From contig CAZZHV010000053.1 of NCBI GenBank assembly GCA_964654135.1, positions 1-5,441 of the forward strand: a stretch of DNA of 5,441 nt. The letters run 5' to 3'. Below the pieces are notes generated by a model. The model saw nothing but the letters and a program-made list of their open reading frames with translations. It was not told where the DNA came from and searched no databases. A program made the position numbers and the translations under genes. The stretch is from CAMLQK01 sp964654135. Lineage in GTDB: Bacteria; Patescibacteriota; Saccharimonadia; Saccharimonadales; UBA4665. Shown piece after piece: positions 1 through 5,370 of this stretch. The number at the start of each line of letters is the position of its first letter. The first letter of the stretch is position 1.

Positions 1-1031
1 CCTTTTTTGTCTATCCATTCATCTGCGGCGTGTCGGCCTCCAGCGTATGGTTCGCTGATAATACACGGCACATCTACTGGTGCAAAAAAGCGTGCATCAG
101 AACCTCCAAAAGCGACAACTCCTTGCGGCTCAACACCAATTATGTCGACAATACTTTGCTTAAAGGGAGCAATCATAGGGTCGTCCAGCTGGTTAATACA
201 TGGGTCGCCAAACGCTAAAGTCTCGTAAGTTGCTCCATATTTGGCGCATACCGCCTCAACCATCGACAAGATAACCATGTATGATTCTTTGCTGATATAA
301 CGAAAATCAAGGTCGACTGAGGCTTGTGCGGCTACTTGATTTGGCGCTTCTCCACCGTTAATCATGCCGATATTGAGTGTGTCGGCCATCTGATGTTCAT
401 TATTGAAGTTTCGACGAATAACAACTATGGCGTCGAGCAGTTTATTGTTAGCACTGTCACCATCCCAAGGCCGTGAACCATGCGCAGCCTTACCGGTGAA
501 CGTTATTTTGCACCACCAAAGACCTTTGGCGAGCGTTTCGATTTCCCAGTTCTCTGCACCGTCTGGCAGAATACAAACACCGGGACGATACCCAAGGTCA
601 ACAAGGCGCTTTACACCGTCGTGGCCACCAGATTCTTCGTCAATAGTGATCATAATACCCAAATCATACGACATAAGTTCGTCATGAATTTTATCTATGA
701 CATGCATGTAGCTGGCGATAGCAAATTTCATGTCATTTACGCCGCGACCATATAACTTGCCGTCTTTTTCACGCAATGTAAACTGGTCATCGTCGCCGGG
801 TACTACATCAAGATGCGCGCCAAGCATGACCTTTGGTGTTTTGGAGCCTTTACGGGTTGTAGCTACGAATGCGCCACGTCCGTTAAAGTTATAGCGCTCT
901 ACATATAAACCTCGTTCTCTAAAGAAGTGCTCAAGGTAGTCGAGCGATGCATTATTGGCATCAATATCTGTAGTTATCGTGCGGTGCCCAATGAGTGTTG
1001 CTAAGTAAGGATCGAGTATGTTGGTTTCCAT
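1..1031 (-). CDS. M20-family zinc metallopeptidase (ArgE/DapE/aminoacylase/dipeptidase-like), C-terminus cut by window edge
   Basis: This gene starts at ATG 1031 and stays open to base 1, giving 343 full codons; probably only the last few dozen residues are missing. The M20 signatures are in order: AHLDVVP (His73 as zinc ligand, Asp75 beside the catalytic centre), GRGVNDMK (Asp100, bridging zinc ligand), DEESGG (Glu132 catalytic base, Glu133 ligand), LPDG (Asp157, ligand), AHGSRPWDG (His184, in the lid/dimerisation domain), GGEAPNQVA near 226-234, and a final GGRHAADEW (His334, last ligand). All catalytic residues are therefore intact. Family members hydrolyse amide bonds of small substrates such as dipeptides, N-acyl amino acids or succinyl-DAP. 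An Asp at the 157 position is more typical of aminoacylases and dipeptidases than of DapE or ArgE, but the substrate cannot be settled from sequence. No signal peptide is visible, so it is probably cytoplasmic. The Shine-Dalgarno is weak (CGGAA, about 6 nt before ATG). Confidence 0.93.
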   Translation of the reverse strand, partial: METNILDPYLATLIGHRTITTDIDANNASLDYLEHFFRERGLYVERYNFNGRGAFVATTRKGSKTPKVMLGAHLDVVPGDDDQFTLREKDGKLYGRGVNDMKFAIASYMHVIDKIHDELMSYDLGIMITIDEESGGHDGVKRLVDLGYRPGVCILPDGAENWEIETLAKGLWWCKITFTGKAAHGSRPWDGDSANNKLLDAIVVIRRNFNNEHQMADTLNIGMINGGEAPNQVAAQASVDLDFRYISKESYMVILSMVEAVCAKYGATYETLAFGDPCINQLDDPMIAPFKQSIVDIIGVEPQGVVAFGGSDARFFAPVDVPCIISEPYAGGRHAADEWIDKK

Positions 1032-1048
1032 ATTGTTCCGTAAAATAA

Positions 1049-1066
1049 ACCCTCACTATCGAGGGT
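1049..1066 (-). other. hairpin in the 5' leader of the M20 peptidase mRNA
   Basis: On the minus strand ACCCTC, a 6-nt loop GATAGT and GAGGGT form a perfect 6-bp stem followed by TTTATTTTA. It lies between the predicted transcription start (about 1081) and the peptidase ATG (1031), ending 17 nt before the start codon. It could be a weak attenuator, a 5' stabilising hairpin or incidental. The stem is short and the T-run is interrupted, so strong termination is unlikely. It does not cover the start codon or the weak GGAA ribosome site. Confidence 0.4.
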
Positions 1067-1087
1067 CGGTGACTGAATAATAACTTA

Positions 1088-1116
1088 ACTATAGCACCGA
1101 CAATCTCAACCGGCAA
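1088..1116 (-). promoter_or_regulatory. sigma70-type promoter for the M20 peptidase gene
   Basis: Read on the minus strand, TTGCCG (1116-1111, 4/6 match to the -35 consensus), a 17-nt spacer and TATAGT (1093-1088, 5/6 match to the -10 consensus). The predicted transcription start is near 1081, giving a leader of about 50 nt. It sits back-to-back with the rightward promoter at 1128-1157; the two -35 boxes are separated by 11 bp. Confidence 0.6.
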
Positions 1117-1127
1117 AGCATAAACAC

Positions 1128-1157
1128 TTGACATGTGTGGTCGTAAATCGTAATACT
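1128..1157 (+). promoter_or_regulatory. strong rightward promoter with consensus -35
   Basis: A perfect TTGACA (1128-1133) lies 18 nt before AATACT (1152-1157, 4/6); read one base earlier, TAATAC has a 17-nt spacer. Six or seven nucleotides separate the -10 from the ATG at 1164, so the expected transcription start falls on or within a base or two of that ATG. The transcript would end at the terminator at 1282-1315 unless it reads through to the 311-residue gene. Confidence 0.6.
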
Positions 1158-1163
1158 GGAACT

Positions 1164-1253
1164 ATGCAACATTTTGTCCGCAAGCATGTAATTGTAATGA
1201 GCCTCATTGGTCTCATTTTTGCCATGCCTGTTAAGGATTTGAGTGTCGCGTAA
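1164..1253 (+). CDS. candidate leaderless 29-residue hydrophobic micropeptide
   Basis: This is a 30-codon frame, ATG to TAA. Residues 1-8 are polar and basic (including Arg6, Lys7, His8), 9-21 form a hydrophobic stretch (VIVMSLIGLIFAM), and the tail is short and polar with Lys and Asp. The shape is that of a single short membrane segment or a bare signal peptide with nothing behind it. There is no Shine-Dalgarno; the promoter geometry puts the transcription start at the ATG, which would make translation leaderless. The frame ends 28 nt before a strong terminator, so the whole unit is a transcript of about 150 nt. It could equally be a small RNA, or a regulatory leader for the gene at 1415, with the frame arising by chance. 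I know of no family for it. Confidence 0.4.
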   Translation: MQHFVRKHVIVMSLIGLIFAMPVKDLSVA

Positions 1254-1281
1254 TATATAACCAAAATAGTCAGCAATTTAC

Positions 1282-1315
1282 ACCGAGCTCAAATCCAAAA
1301 AGAGCTCGGTTTTTT
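1282..1315 (+). terminator. intrinsic terminator of the short transcript (possible attenuator)
   Basis: ACCGAGCTC (1282-1290) and GAGCTCGGT (1302-1310) form a perfect 9-bp stem with an 11-nt A-rich loop, followed at once by six T (1310-1315), then G and TTT. This is a canonical rho-independent terminator for rightward transcription. The AAAAA just before the right arm also gives a weaker T-run on the other strand, but no leftward gene ends here. Because the 311-residue gene lies just downstream with no clear independent promoter, it could act as an attenuator. Confidence 0.85.
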
Positions 1316-1343
1316 GTTTGCTGCATAGGAGAAACCTTATGAT
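1314..1343 (+). promoter_or_regulatory. possible promoter for the 311-residue gene
   Basis: TTGTTT (1314-1319, 3/6) lies 18 nt before TATGAT (1338-1343, 5/6). The start would be near 1350, giving a leader of about 65 nt to ATG 1415. The -35 is poor and sits in the T-run of the terminator, and the -10 covers the ATG of the 27-codon ORF. If this promoter is used, that ORF is not translated from this transcript, so the two readings exclude each other. Confidence 0.3.
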
Positions 1344-1422
1344 TCTACAAACCAAACAACTCGTCCGTCGCATGTTTACTCACACACCTCACGGGTCGGA
1401 TGGAGGATCGAATAATGGCTAG
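1339..1422 (+). CDS. 27-residue leader ORF overlapping the next gene start
   Basis: This is a 28-codon frame, ATG to TAG, with a proper Shine-Dalgarno (AGGAGA at 1327-1332; GGAG ends 7 nt before ATG). The product is basic and polar, with an RR at 10-11 and a Gly/Ser/Asn-rich end, and has no recognisable domain. Its stop lies inside the start of the 311-residue gene: ATGGCTAG at 1415-1422 shares 8 nt, in the +1 frame. That arrangement is typical of translational coupling, since ribosomes ending here would be placed on the GGAGGA/ATG of the next gene. It only exists as a leader if transcription begins upstream of about 1327, which means read-through of the terminator at 1282-1315. Confidence 0.35.
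   Translation: MILQTKQLVRRMFTHTPHGSDGGSNNG
1402..1407 (+). promoter_or_regulatory. Shine-Dalgarno fixing the start of the 311-residue gene at 1415
   Basis: GGAGGA lies 7 nt before ATG 1415, the ideal spacing. An in-frame ATG at 1400 would add five residues, but it overlaps this site and has no ribosome site of its own, so 1415 is preferred. Confidence 0.75.
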
Positions 1423-2350
1423 GTCTGGTGAATTCAACGGTAGTTTAGCAAATGCTTTGCAGCTTCTTGACCGACCTGAGCAGTCGAGCGCGCCAGAATT
1501 GCGTAATGCAATTGCGCTTGTTCATGGTGCGGGTGTTGTCGGTCGCAGTCATCTCGAACAGCGATATGCGGGATCTTCGCATGTTGCTGTTCACCCCGAG
1601 ACTGGCCGACTCATGCTTACAGAAGCAGCACTCGCAAAGCCTCAAGCTGAATCATGGATTGCGTTGGCGGGAGTGGCTGCAGTAAAGCACTTTGGTGAGG
1701 ATGAAGTTGTTCTTAACCCCAAGTTGCAAGTTTGGCAGGCTGCGGGCAGCAATCATCGTAGCCCAAGCGGAGCATCGGGCATGGTGCGTGCAGCAGAAGG
1801 CGCCCGTCAAAAAGTTGACGCCATGATTGACCACCCTGTGGTGCGTCGAGCAATGCTAGCTAGCGTTGAGCATACCAAACGTGGACGTGATCCATTCGAA
1901 AGTTATGAGGACGCCATCCCAACGCTGCAGACAGCATCGGTGCAAAAGCACATGGCCGCTACAGCGTTCCGCGATGATCTAACCGTACGTGAAAGTGATC
2001 GTATGTACGATGCGCATGGCACTGAGGATGGGACGTTTGTGCAGATGACGCAACTCCTGGGCAGTTACGCTCGCAAGCTGTCACTTCGTAACAACCAGCA
2101 GCGCGAACAAGTCGCGGCAGTTCAGTCTGTGCTCGTAACTCGTCAGACGGTCTTTGCGGTTGATCCGGAATATAGCGATGAGCTATTTGCTGGCTATGAC
2201 TTGAGCGAGTCTGGAGCGCATGAGCTTTCGCGAGATACGGTTGACGAACTAACGACGTTCGTCGATGCCTCCGTTGACGCGGTTGTACCACTATCAAGCG
2301 GTCTTTATGCTACTCAAGATTTTCGTGTCATGAATCGTGAGATGTACTAG
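1415..2350 (+). CDS. uncharacterised 311-residue soluble protein
   Basis: I do not recognise this family. The frame is clearly a gene: a strong Shine-Dalgarno, codon use like its neighbours, and a terminator right after the TAG stop. The protein has no signal peptide or membrane segment and contains no cysteine, so it is probably cytoplasmic. From the start at 1415 it opens MARSGEFNGS. Residues around 40-80 hold a Gly/Val/His-rich stretch (AIALVHGAGVVGRSHLEQRY) and a VHPETGRLMLTEAAL segment. The middle (about 110-200) is Arg/Lys/His-rich, and residues about 200-300 are acidic and look helical. It lies next to nucleotide genes but converges on them, so position gives no functional link. It may be a lineage-restricted protein. 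The transcript comes either from read-through of 1282-1315 or from the weak promoter at 1314-1343. Confidence 0.85.
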   Translation: MARSGEFNGSLANALQLLDRPEQSSAPELRNAIALVHGAGVVGRSHLEQRYAGSSHVAVHPETGRLMLTEAALAKPQAESWIALAGVAAVKHFGEDEVVLNPKLQVWQAAGSNHRSPSGASGMVRAAEGARQKVDAMIDHPVVRRAMLASVEHTKRGRDPFESYEDAIPTLQTASVQKHMAATAFRDDLTVRESDRMYDAHGTEDGTFVQMTQLLGSYARKLSLRNNQQREQVAAVQSVLVTRQTVFAVDPEYSDELFAGYDLSESGAHELSRDTVDELTTFVDASVDAVVPLSSGLYATQDFRVMNREMY

Positions 2351-2381
2351 AAAAAGCCCCGGTTACCCGGGGCTCTCTTTT
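2351..2381. terminator. bidirectional intrinsic terminator between converging genes
   Basis: AGCCCCGG (2355-2362) and CCGGGGCT (2367-2374) form a perfect 8-bp stem around the 4-nt loop TTAC. Rightward it is followed by CTCTTTT; leftward the other strand gives TTTTT (2355-2351). It therefore serves both the 311-residue gene, whose stop ends at 2350, and the leftward fusion gene, whose TAA (2382-2380) touches the outer edge. Confidence 0.85.
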
Positions 2382-4743
2382 AGCTAGTTTTGTCAGTGTC
2401 TAGCTGTTGGAGTTTGAACTGACTGTAACGTTCGGCGGCGATCCTGCTCAATTCCGGATCCTCGCTCATACCAACGAATTTCATGCTTTCGGCAAGCATC
2501 GGGTGTATTTCGGCGAGCTTGGCATGCATTTGCTGAACAAGTTTACGGTAGCCAGGGTGACCTTGTGGTGACGTACGTAATTCGTGCAAGTGGAATGCCT
2601 CGCGAGCGTTGTATGTTACCTTCCAGCGCATACGATGACCAAGTAGTGTGGCGTACTGGGCTTCTTTTGCATAGCCAGCAGCCTGCAAGATGCTGTGTAG
2701 TTTTAAGCTGAGATCAAAACAGTTTTCGAACTGGTCAGCGAGACCAGCATCTTCGACTAGCTTAGGCACTTCATAGCCATAGCGCGGCGTGAGCTCCTGC
2801 CACTCAAGATCATCTACCATGCGGTGTCGCTGGAGATCACGGAAGATGCCGTAGTCGCAGACAATGTCCCAGCTGTAATGAGCTTTTTCGAGAGCGCGGC
2901 CAGGGCGATGCCGGCGATTGAGGCGTTCGCCCATGTATGCCTCGAACACATCGGCTTTGCGACCGTAAGACCACTTGCTAACTTCATCACGAATTTCACG
3001 CAGCGGTAAATTGCTGTGTTCATAGAGCATGTCTGGAATAAGCTCGAATTCGTTACGTGGCCAGACGTCGGTCAGCTGTACAGCTTCGCTCTCTGCGGCG
3101 AGATTGCCAGTGAGATACTCGTGCGCTAATTGTGCGACATTGTGTTTTGTGGTTGCGCGGTAAACAATGGCCGCTCCGCCACGGTCTGCTTTGTCGGCTC
3201 GTTCGAAGAAGGCAGGCATAATTTTGCGCACCTCAGCAAGTAGCTTCTCTCCTGTTGCACGAGCTTCGGGCAAGTCCTCGCTCATTAGGTGCATAATAAG
3301 ACTCTCGAGTGCTTGAGCCGAACCATAAACACCTACTGTCGACATGGTCGCTACGGGCAAAATTGGACGGATAGCGTCGCAAGCTTGGGCGCGAATTGCA
3401 TTGCGCCATGCGCCATCGCGTTCATCGGCAGGCGTGGAATCTTGGGCCTGTAAATACTCCGTAAGTTTTTTTGCCATGTCGGAATAGGTATCAAAGATAG
3501 TACTCAAGATTTTGTTGTACTGCTTTTTGACGTCTTTTGGCAAATAGTCTGGTGTAAAGAACTTGTAATGGCCTTTTTCGTCCTTCTGATCAAAGTAGAT
3601 GTAGCGTGTCGACTGTTCCAGATATGCGGCCAGACGGCCCCATTCCAAGAGTTTCGTCAGCAAATTGCTGGCACCTTCTACTACAACATGGACGCCAGCG
3701 AGCTGTTGCACTGAGTCATCACCATATGCCGTAATAACACGCTTGAGAAGTTTCTCGTCCTTGCCTTGCTTGTCGGCAAATTCGTCGAGAACAGTAACGC
3801 GCATGTCATCGCCGCGTCGGCTCAAACGTGCCATGGCTGCTGCGATGGTCATTGGACTAAGCTTGTCGTTGAACGCGTACACATTGCCGTCGGCATTAGT
3901 AACGATTTCTTCAAGAAATGCTCGACCTTCGTCGGTAATTTCATAGCGACCATTCTTGGTTTGACGAACGTACGGATCACTCACGATAGTAGCTTCGACG
4001 GGTTGCTTGGCTCGAGCACTCGCAATTTTTGGTGTGCTCATTTCGAGTTGTGGCGGTGGCGGTAAAAGCGGGCTAATGCGTTGCCACAATAATTCTTGGA
4101 CAGATTCAATATCGAGTAGTTCGTTGTTACGGACACAGTCTATGCGCGCAAAGTCTTGCGGAAAGAGTTCACACATTTCGTCATAAACGTTAACGGCGCG
4201 CTGCAAATGACTAAGGTCTGCTTCGTGGATGTCGCGTTTTTTATCGGTATAGCTGCGAGCTTCTTTTTGGTCAACCAGTTGCTGAGCAACTTCTGCAGGT
4301 ACACGCAATACAAAGCTAACATCTGGACGAGGTACGCGAAGCATTTCAAACTCAAGGTTATCGAGCCAGATGAAATAGCCGCGGCGCTCTTCGGCATGCT
4401 GAAACTTGGTACCCTGATGCGCCATGTTGGAACCAACAAATCGATTAGCCAACACAACCTTACCAGCATCGAGCGCGGCACGAATATCGTTGCCGGCTTC
4501 AAAACGGTCGAGAGCATAAAACAGCGAGCCGGTGTATGGTCCAACTTGATCAGCTGTGCCGTACTTGCCGTTGAGATATTCACGCACAAAGTAGCTCGAA
4601 GGCTTATCGTACTGTGGGAAATCAAACGTTGCGATATCGTAACCGGCTTCGGCTAAACGATCGGCGAGCAACTGAAATTGGGTACCTTTGCCAGATCCAT
4701 CGGTACCCTCGATGACAATAAATGTTCCCTTGTGACGCTCCAT
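2380..4743 (-). CDS. tmk-thyX: thymidylate kinase fused to a tandem flavin-dependent thymidylate synthase (Tmk-ThyX-ThyX)
   Basis: This 787-residue multidomain protein starts at ATG 4743, with GGAGGG 3 nt upstream and the P-loop close behind. Residues 5-222 are a dTMP kinase: P-loop EGTDGSGKGTQ (12-22), DFP (41-43), YALDR (76-80), ANRFVGSNMAHQG (99-111), and a LID with RSYTDKKRDIHE (163-174). A Pro-rich linker (PPPP, 228-231) leads to ThyX-like repeat 1 (about 285-520), with GDDSV (341-345) and EWGRLAAYLEQSTRY (367-381) matching the RHRx7S-x-RY region, then an AIRPILP segment. Repeat 2 (about 560-765) has FRDLQRHRM (634-642), LTPRYGYEVP and YNAREAFHLHELRTS (711-725), the dUMP/FAD-binding C-terminal motif. 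ThyX methylates dUMP using methylene-tetrahydrofolate, NADPH and FAD; Tmk then makes dTDP, so one chain could do two successive steps. Both repeats have degenerate signatures (see findings). The gene lies 83 nt after a dCMP-deaminase-like gene, probably in the same transcript. The kinase call is firm; synthase activity is inferred. Confidence 0.93.
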   Translation of the reverse strand: MERHKGTFIVIEGTDGSGKGTQFQLLADRLAEAGYDIATFDFPQYDKPSSYFVREYLNGKYGTADQVGPYTGSLFYALDRFEAGNDIRAALDAGKVVLANRFVGSNMAHQGTKFQHAEERRGYFIWLDNLEFEMLRVPRPDVSFVLRVPAEVAQQLVDQKEARSYTDKKRDIHEADLSHLQRAVNVYDEMCELFPQDFARIDCVRNNELLDIESVQELLWQRISPLLPPPPQLEMSTPKIASARAKQPVEATIVSDPYVRQTKNGRYEITDEGRAFLEEIVTNADGNVYAFNDKLSPMTIAAAMARLSRRGDDMRVTVLDEFADKQGKDEKLLKRVITAYGDDSVQQLAGVHVVVEGASNLLTKLLEWGRLAAYLEQSTRYIYFDQKDEKGHYKFFTPDYLPKDVKKQYNKILSTIFDTYSDMAKKLTEYLQAQDSTPADERDGAWRNAIRAQACDAIRPILPVATMSTVGVYGSAQALESLIMHLMSEDLPEARATGEKLLAEVRKIMPAFFERADKADRGGAAIVYRATTKHNVAQLAHEYLTGNLAAESEAVQLTDVWPRNEFELIPDMLYEHSNLPLREIRDEVSKWSYGRKADVFEAYMGERLNRRHRPGRALEKAHYSWDIVCDYGIFRDLQRHRMVDDLEWQELTPRYGYEVPKLVEDAGLADQFENCFDLSLKLHSILQAAGYAKEAQYATLLGHRMRWKVTYNAREAFHLHELRTSPQGHPGYRKLVQQMHAKLAEIHPMLAESMKFVGMSEDPELSRIAAERYSQFKLQQLDTDKTS

Positions 4744-4826
4744 GATCCCTCCGCCTTTAAGTGTGCTGCGTGCCCACCTACAGCGTTTCCTGAATTAATT
4801 TAGCCACAAAATGTTTGGTTATGCAA

Positions 4827-5354
4827 TTAAATGTCGAATTGTCGGCCAACAATGTTGTCCGGATGGTTCTTGTCGAAGAGCTTTTCGCTGCCCTCCAAAA
4901 GGTAAACAGTGTCGATTCCATTGTCGAGCATAGTGCCCCAACATGGTTCGCAGCACCACCAGTGACCCCAGAGGTAGATCTCTGCACCATCTAAGTCTTC
5001 TGCTGTTGCGCCATGCTCAAAAGCGTCGGCGATTGCAGATGGTTCACCATGATTGCTTGGGCTGCAGCCTTCGCACAGTTCGTAGCCTTGACCGCTTGGA
5101 ATGCCGCGTTCGACGCGGACACAAGGATTGGAGTCGTGGTAGGTGCTGCCGTTGGCGCCTCGACCAATAACAGCGCCATCTTTAACGACAACGCTAGCAT
5201 TGGGCATCGCCTTGTCGAGCGAAGCCTGTTCCGCATAGGCACGTGCTTCGGCCATAAATTCGTTATCAATATCTACGTATAAGATAGTTCCCTGTTCTGG
5301 CATATATGGATATTCAATGGTGTTTTCAGACATAGGCATTCTTTCGTTATGCAA
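4827..5354 (-). CDS. dCMP-deaminase-like zinc deaminase (ComEB/CDA superfamily)
   Basis: This 175-residue zinc deaminase would convert dCMP to dUMP, the ThyX substrate. The catalytic motif is HGE (102-104: His zinc ligand, Glu proton shuttle), and the paired zinc cysteines are C135-x-x-C138 in HWWCCEPCW. Before them CVRVERGIPSGQGYELC (78-94) matches the stretch seen in dCMP deaminases (CxR...GIPSG...ELC...HAE), which favours dCMP over cytidine, guanine or riboflavin-type deaminases. Further cysteines (78, 94, 97) may bind a second structural zinc. Departures from the usual form are HGE for HAE and Pro-Ser for the Gln-Asn that usually follows. I choose the TTG start at 5354 because GAGGAG lies exactly 7 nt upstream; the ATGs at residues 6 and 8 lack a ribosome site at usable distance. 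The next gene downstream is Tmk-ThyX after 83 nt with no terminator; a possible internal promoter there (TTGCAT/TAAATT) is weak. Confidence 0.85.
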   Translation of the reverse strand: MHNERMPMSENTIEYPYMPEQGTILYVDIDNEFMAEARAYAEQASLDKAMPNASVVVKDGAVIGRGANGSTYHDSNPCVRVERGIPSGQGYELCEGCSPSNHGEPSAIADAFEHGATAEDLDGAEIYLWGHWWCCEPCWGTMLDNGIDTVYLLEGSEKLFDKNHPDNIVGRQFDI

Positions 5355-5361
5355 ATTACAT

Positions 5362-5367
5362 CTCCTC
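5362..5367 (-). promoter_or_regulatory. Shine-Dalgarno supporting a TTG start for the deaminase
   Basis: On the minus strand GAGGAG is followed by seven bases (ATGTAAT) and then TTG at 5354. The ATG directly after the site is followed at once by TAA, so it cannot be the start; the ATG at residue 6 would be 22 nt away. Confidence 0.7.
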
Positions 5368-5370
5368 TTG

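Noticed and set aside
403..755. Two overlapping rightward frames of 91-94 codons
   Set aside because: They lie opposite the conserved M20 catalytic region, which is clearly the real gene there.
1400..1414. Upstream ATG adding five residues to the 311-residue protein
   Set aside because: It overlaps the GGAGGA that serves ATG 1415 and has no ribosome site of its own.
1032..1414. tRNA, riboswitch or mobile-element remnant in the long intergenic stretch
   Set aside because: No cloverleaf, no conserved riboswitch core and no terminal inverted repeats; promoters, short frames and a terminator account for it.
1959..2297. 112-codon leftward frame opposite the 311-residue gene
   Set aside because: The composition is Arg/His/Gln-rich nonsense typical of an antisense shadow; no promoter or ribosome site.
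4039..4041. Internal ATG (Met235) as a separate thyX start
   Set aside because: There is no Shine-Dalgarno before it and the frame runs on unbroken from the kinase; more likely a fossil start within a fusion.
4156..4656. 166-codon rightward frame opposite the kinase domain
   Set aside because: It is antisense to well-conserved thymidylate kinase codons, has no ribosome site or domain, and reads as a codon-usage shadow.
4744..4826. Separate promoter for the fusion gene in the 83-nt gap
   Set aside because: TTGCAT with TAAATT at 18 nt matches only 3/6 and 4/6, and no terminator follows the deaminase; co-transcription is simpler.
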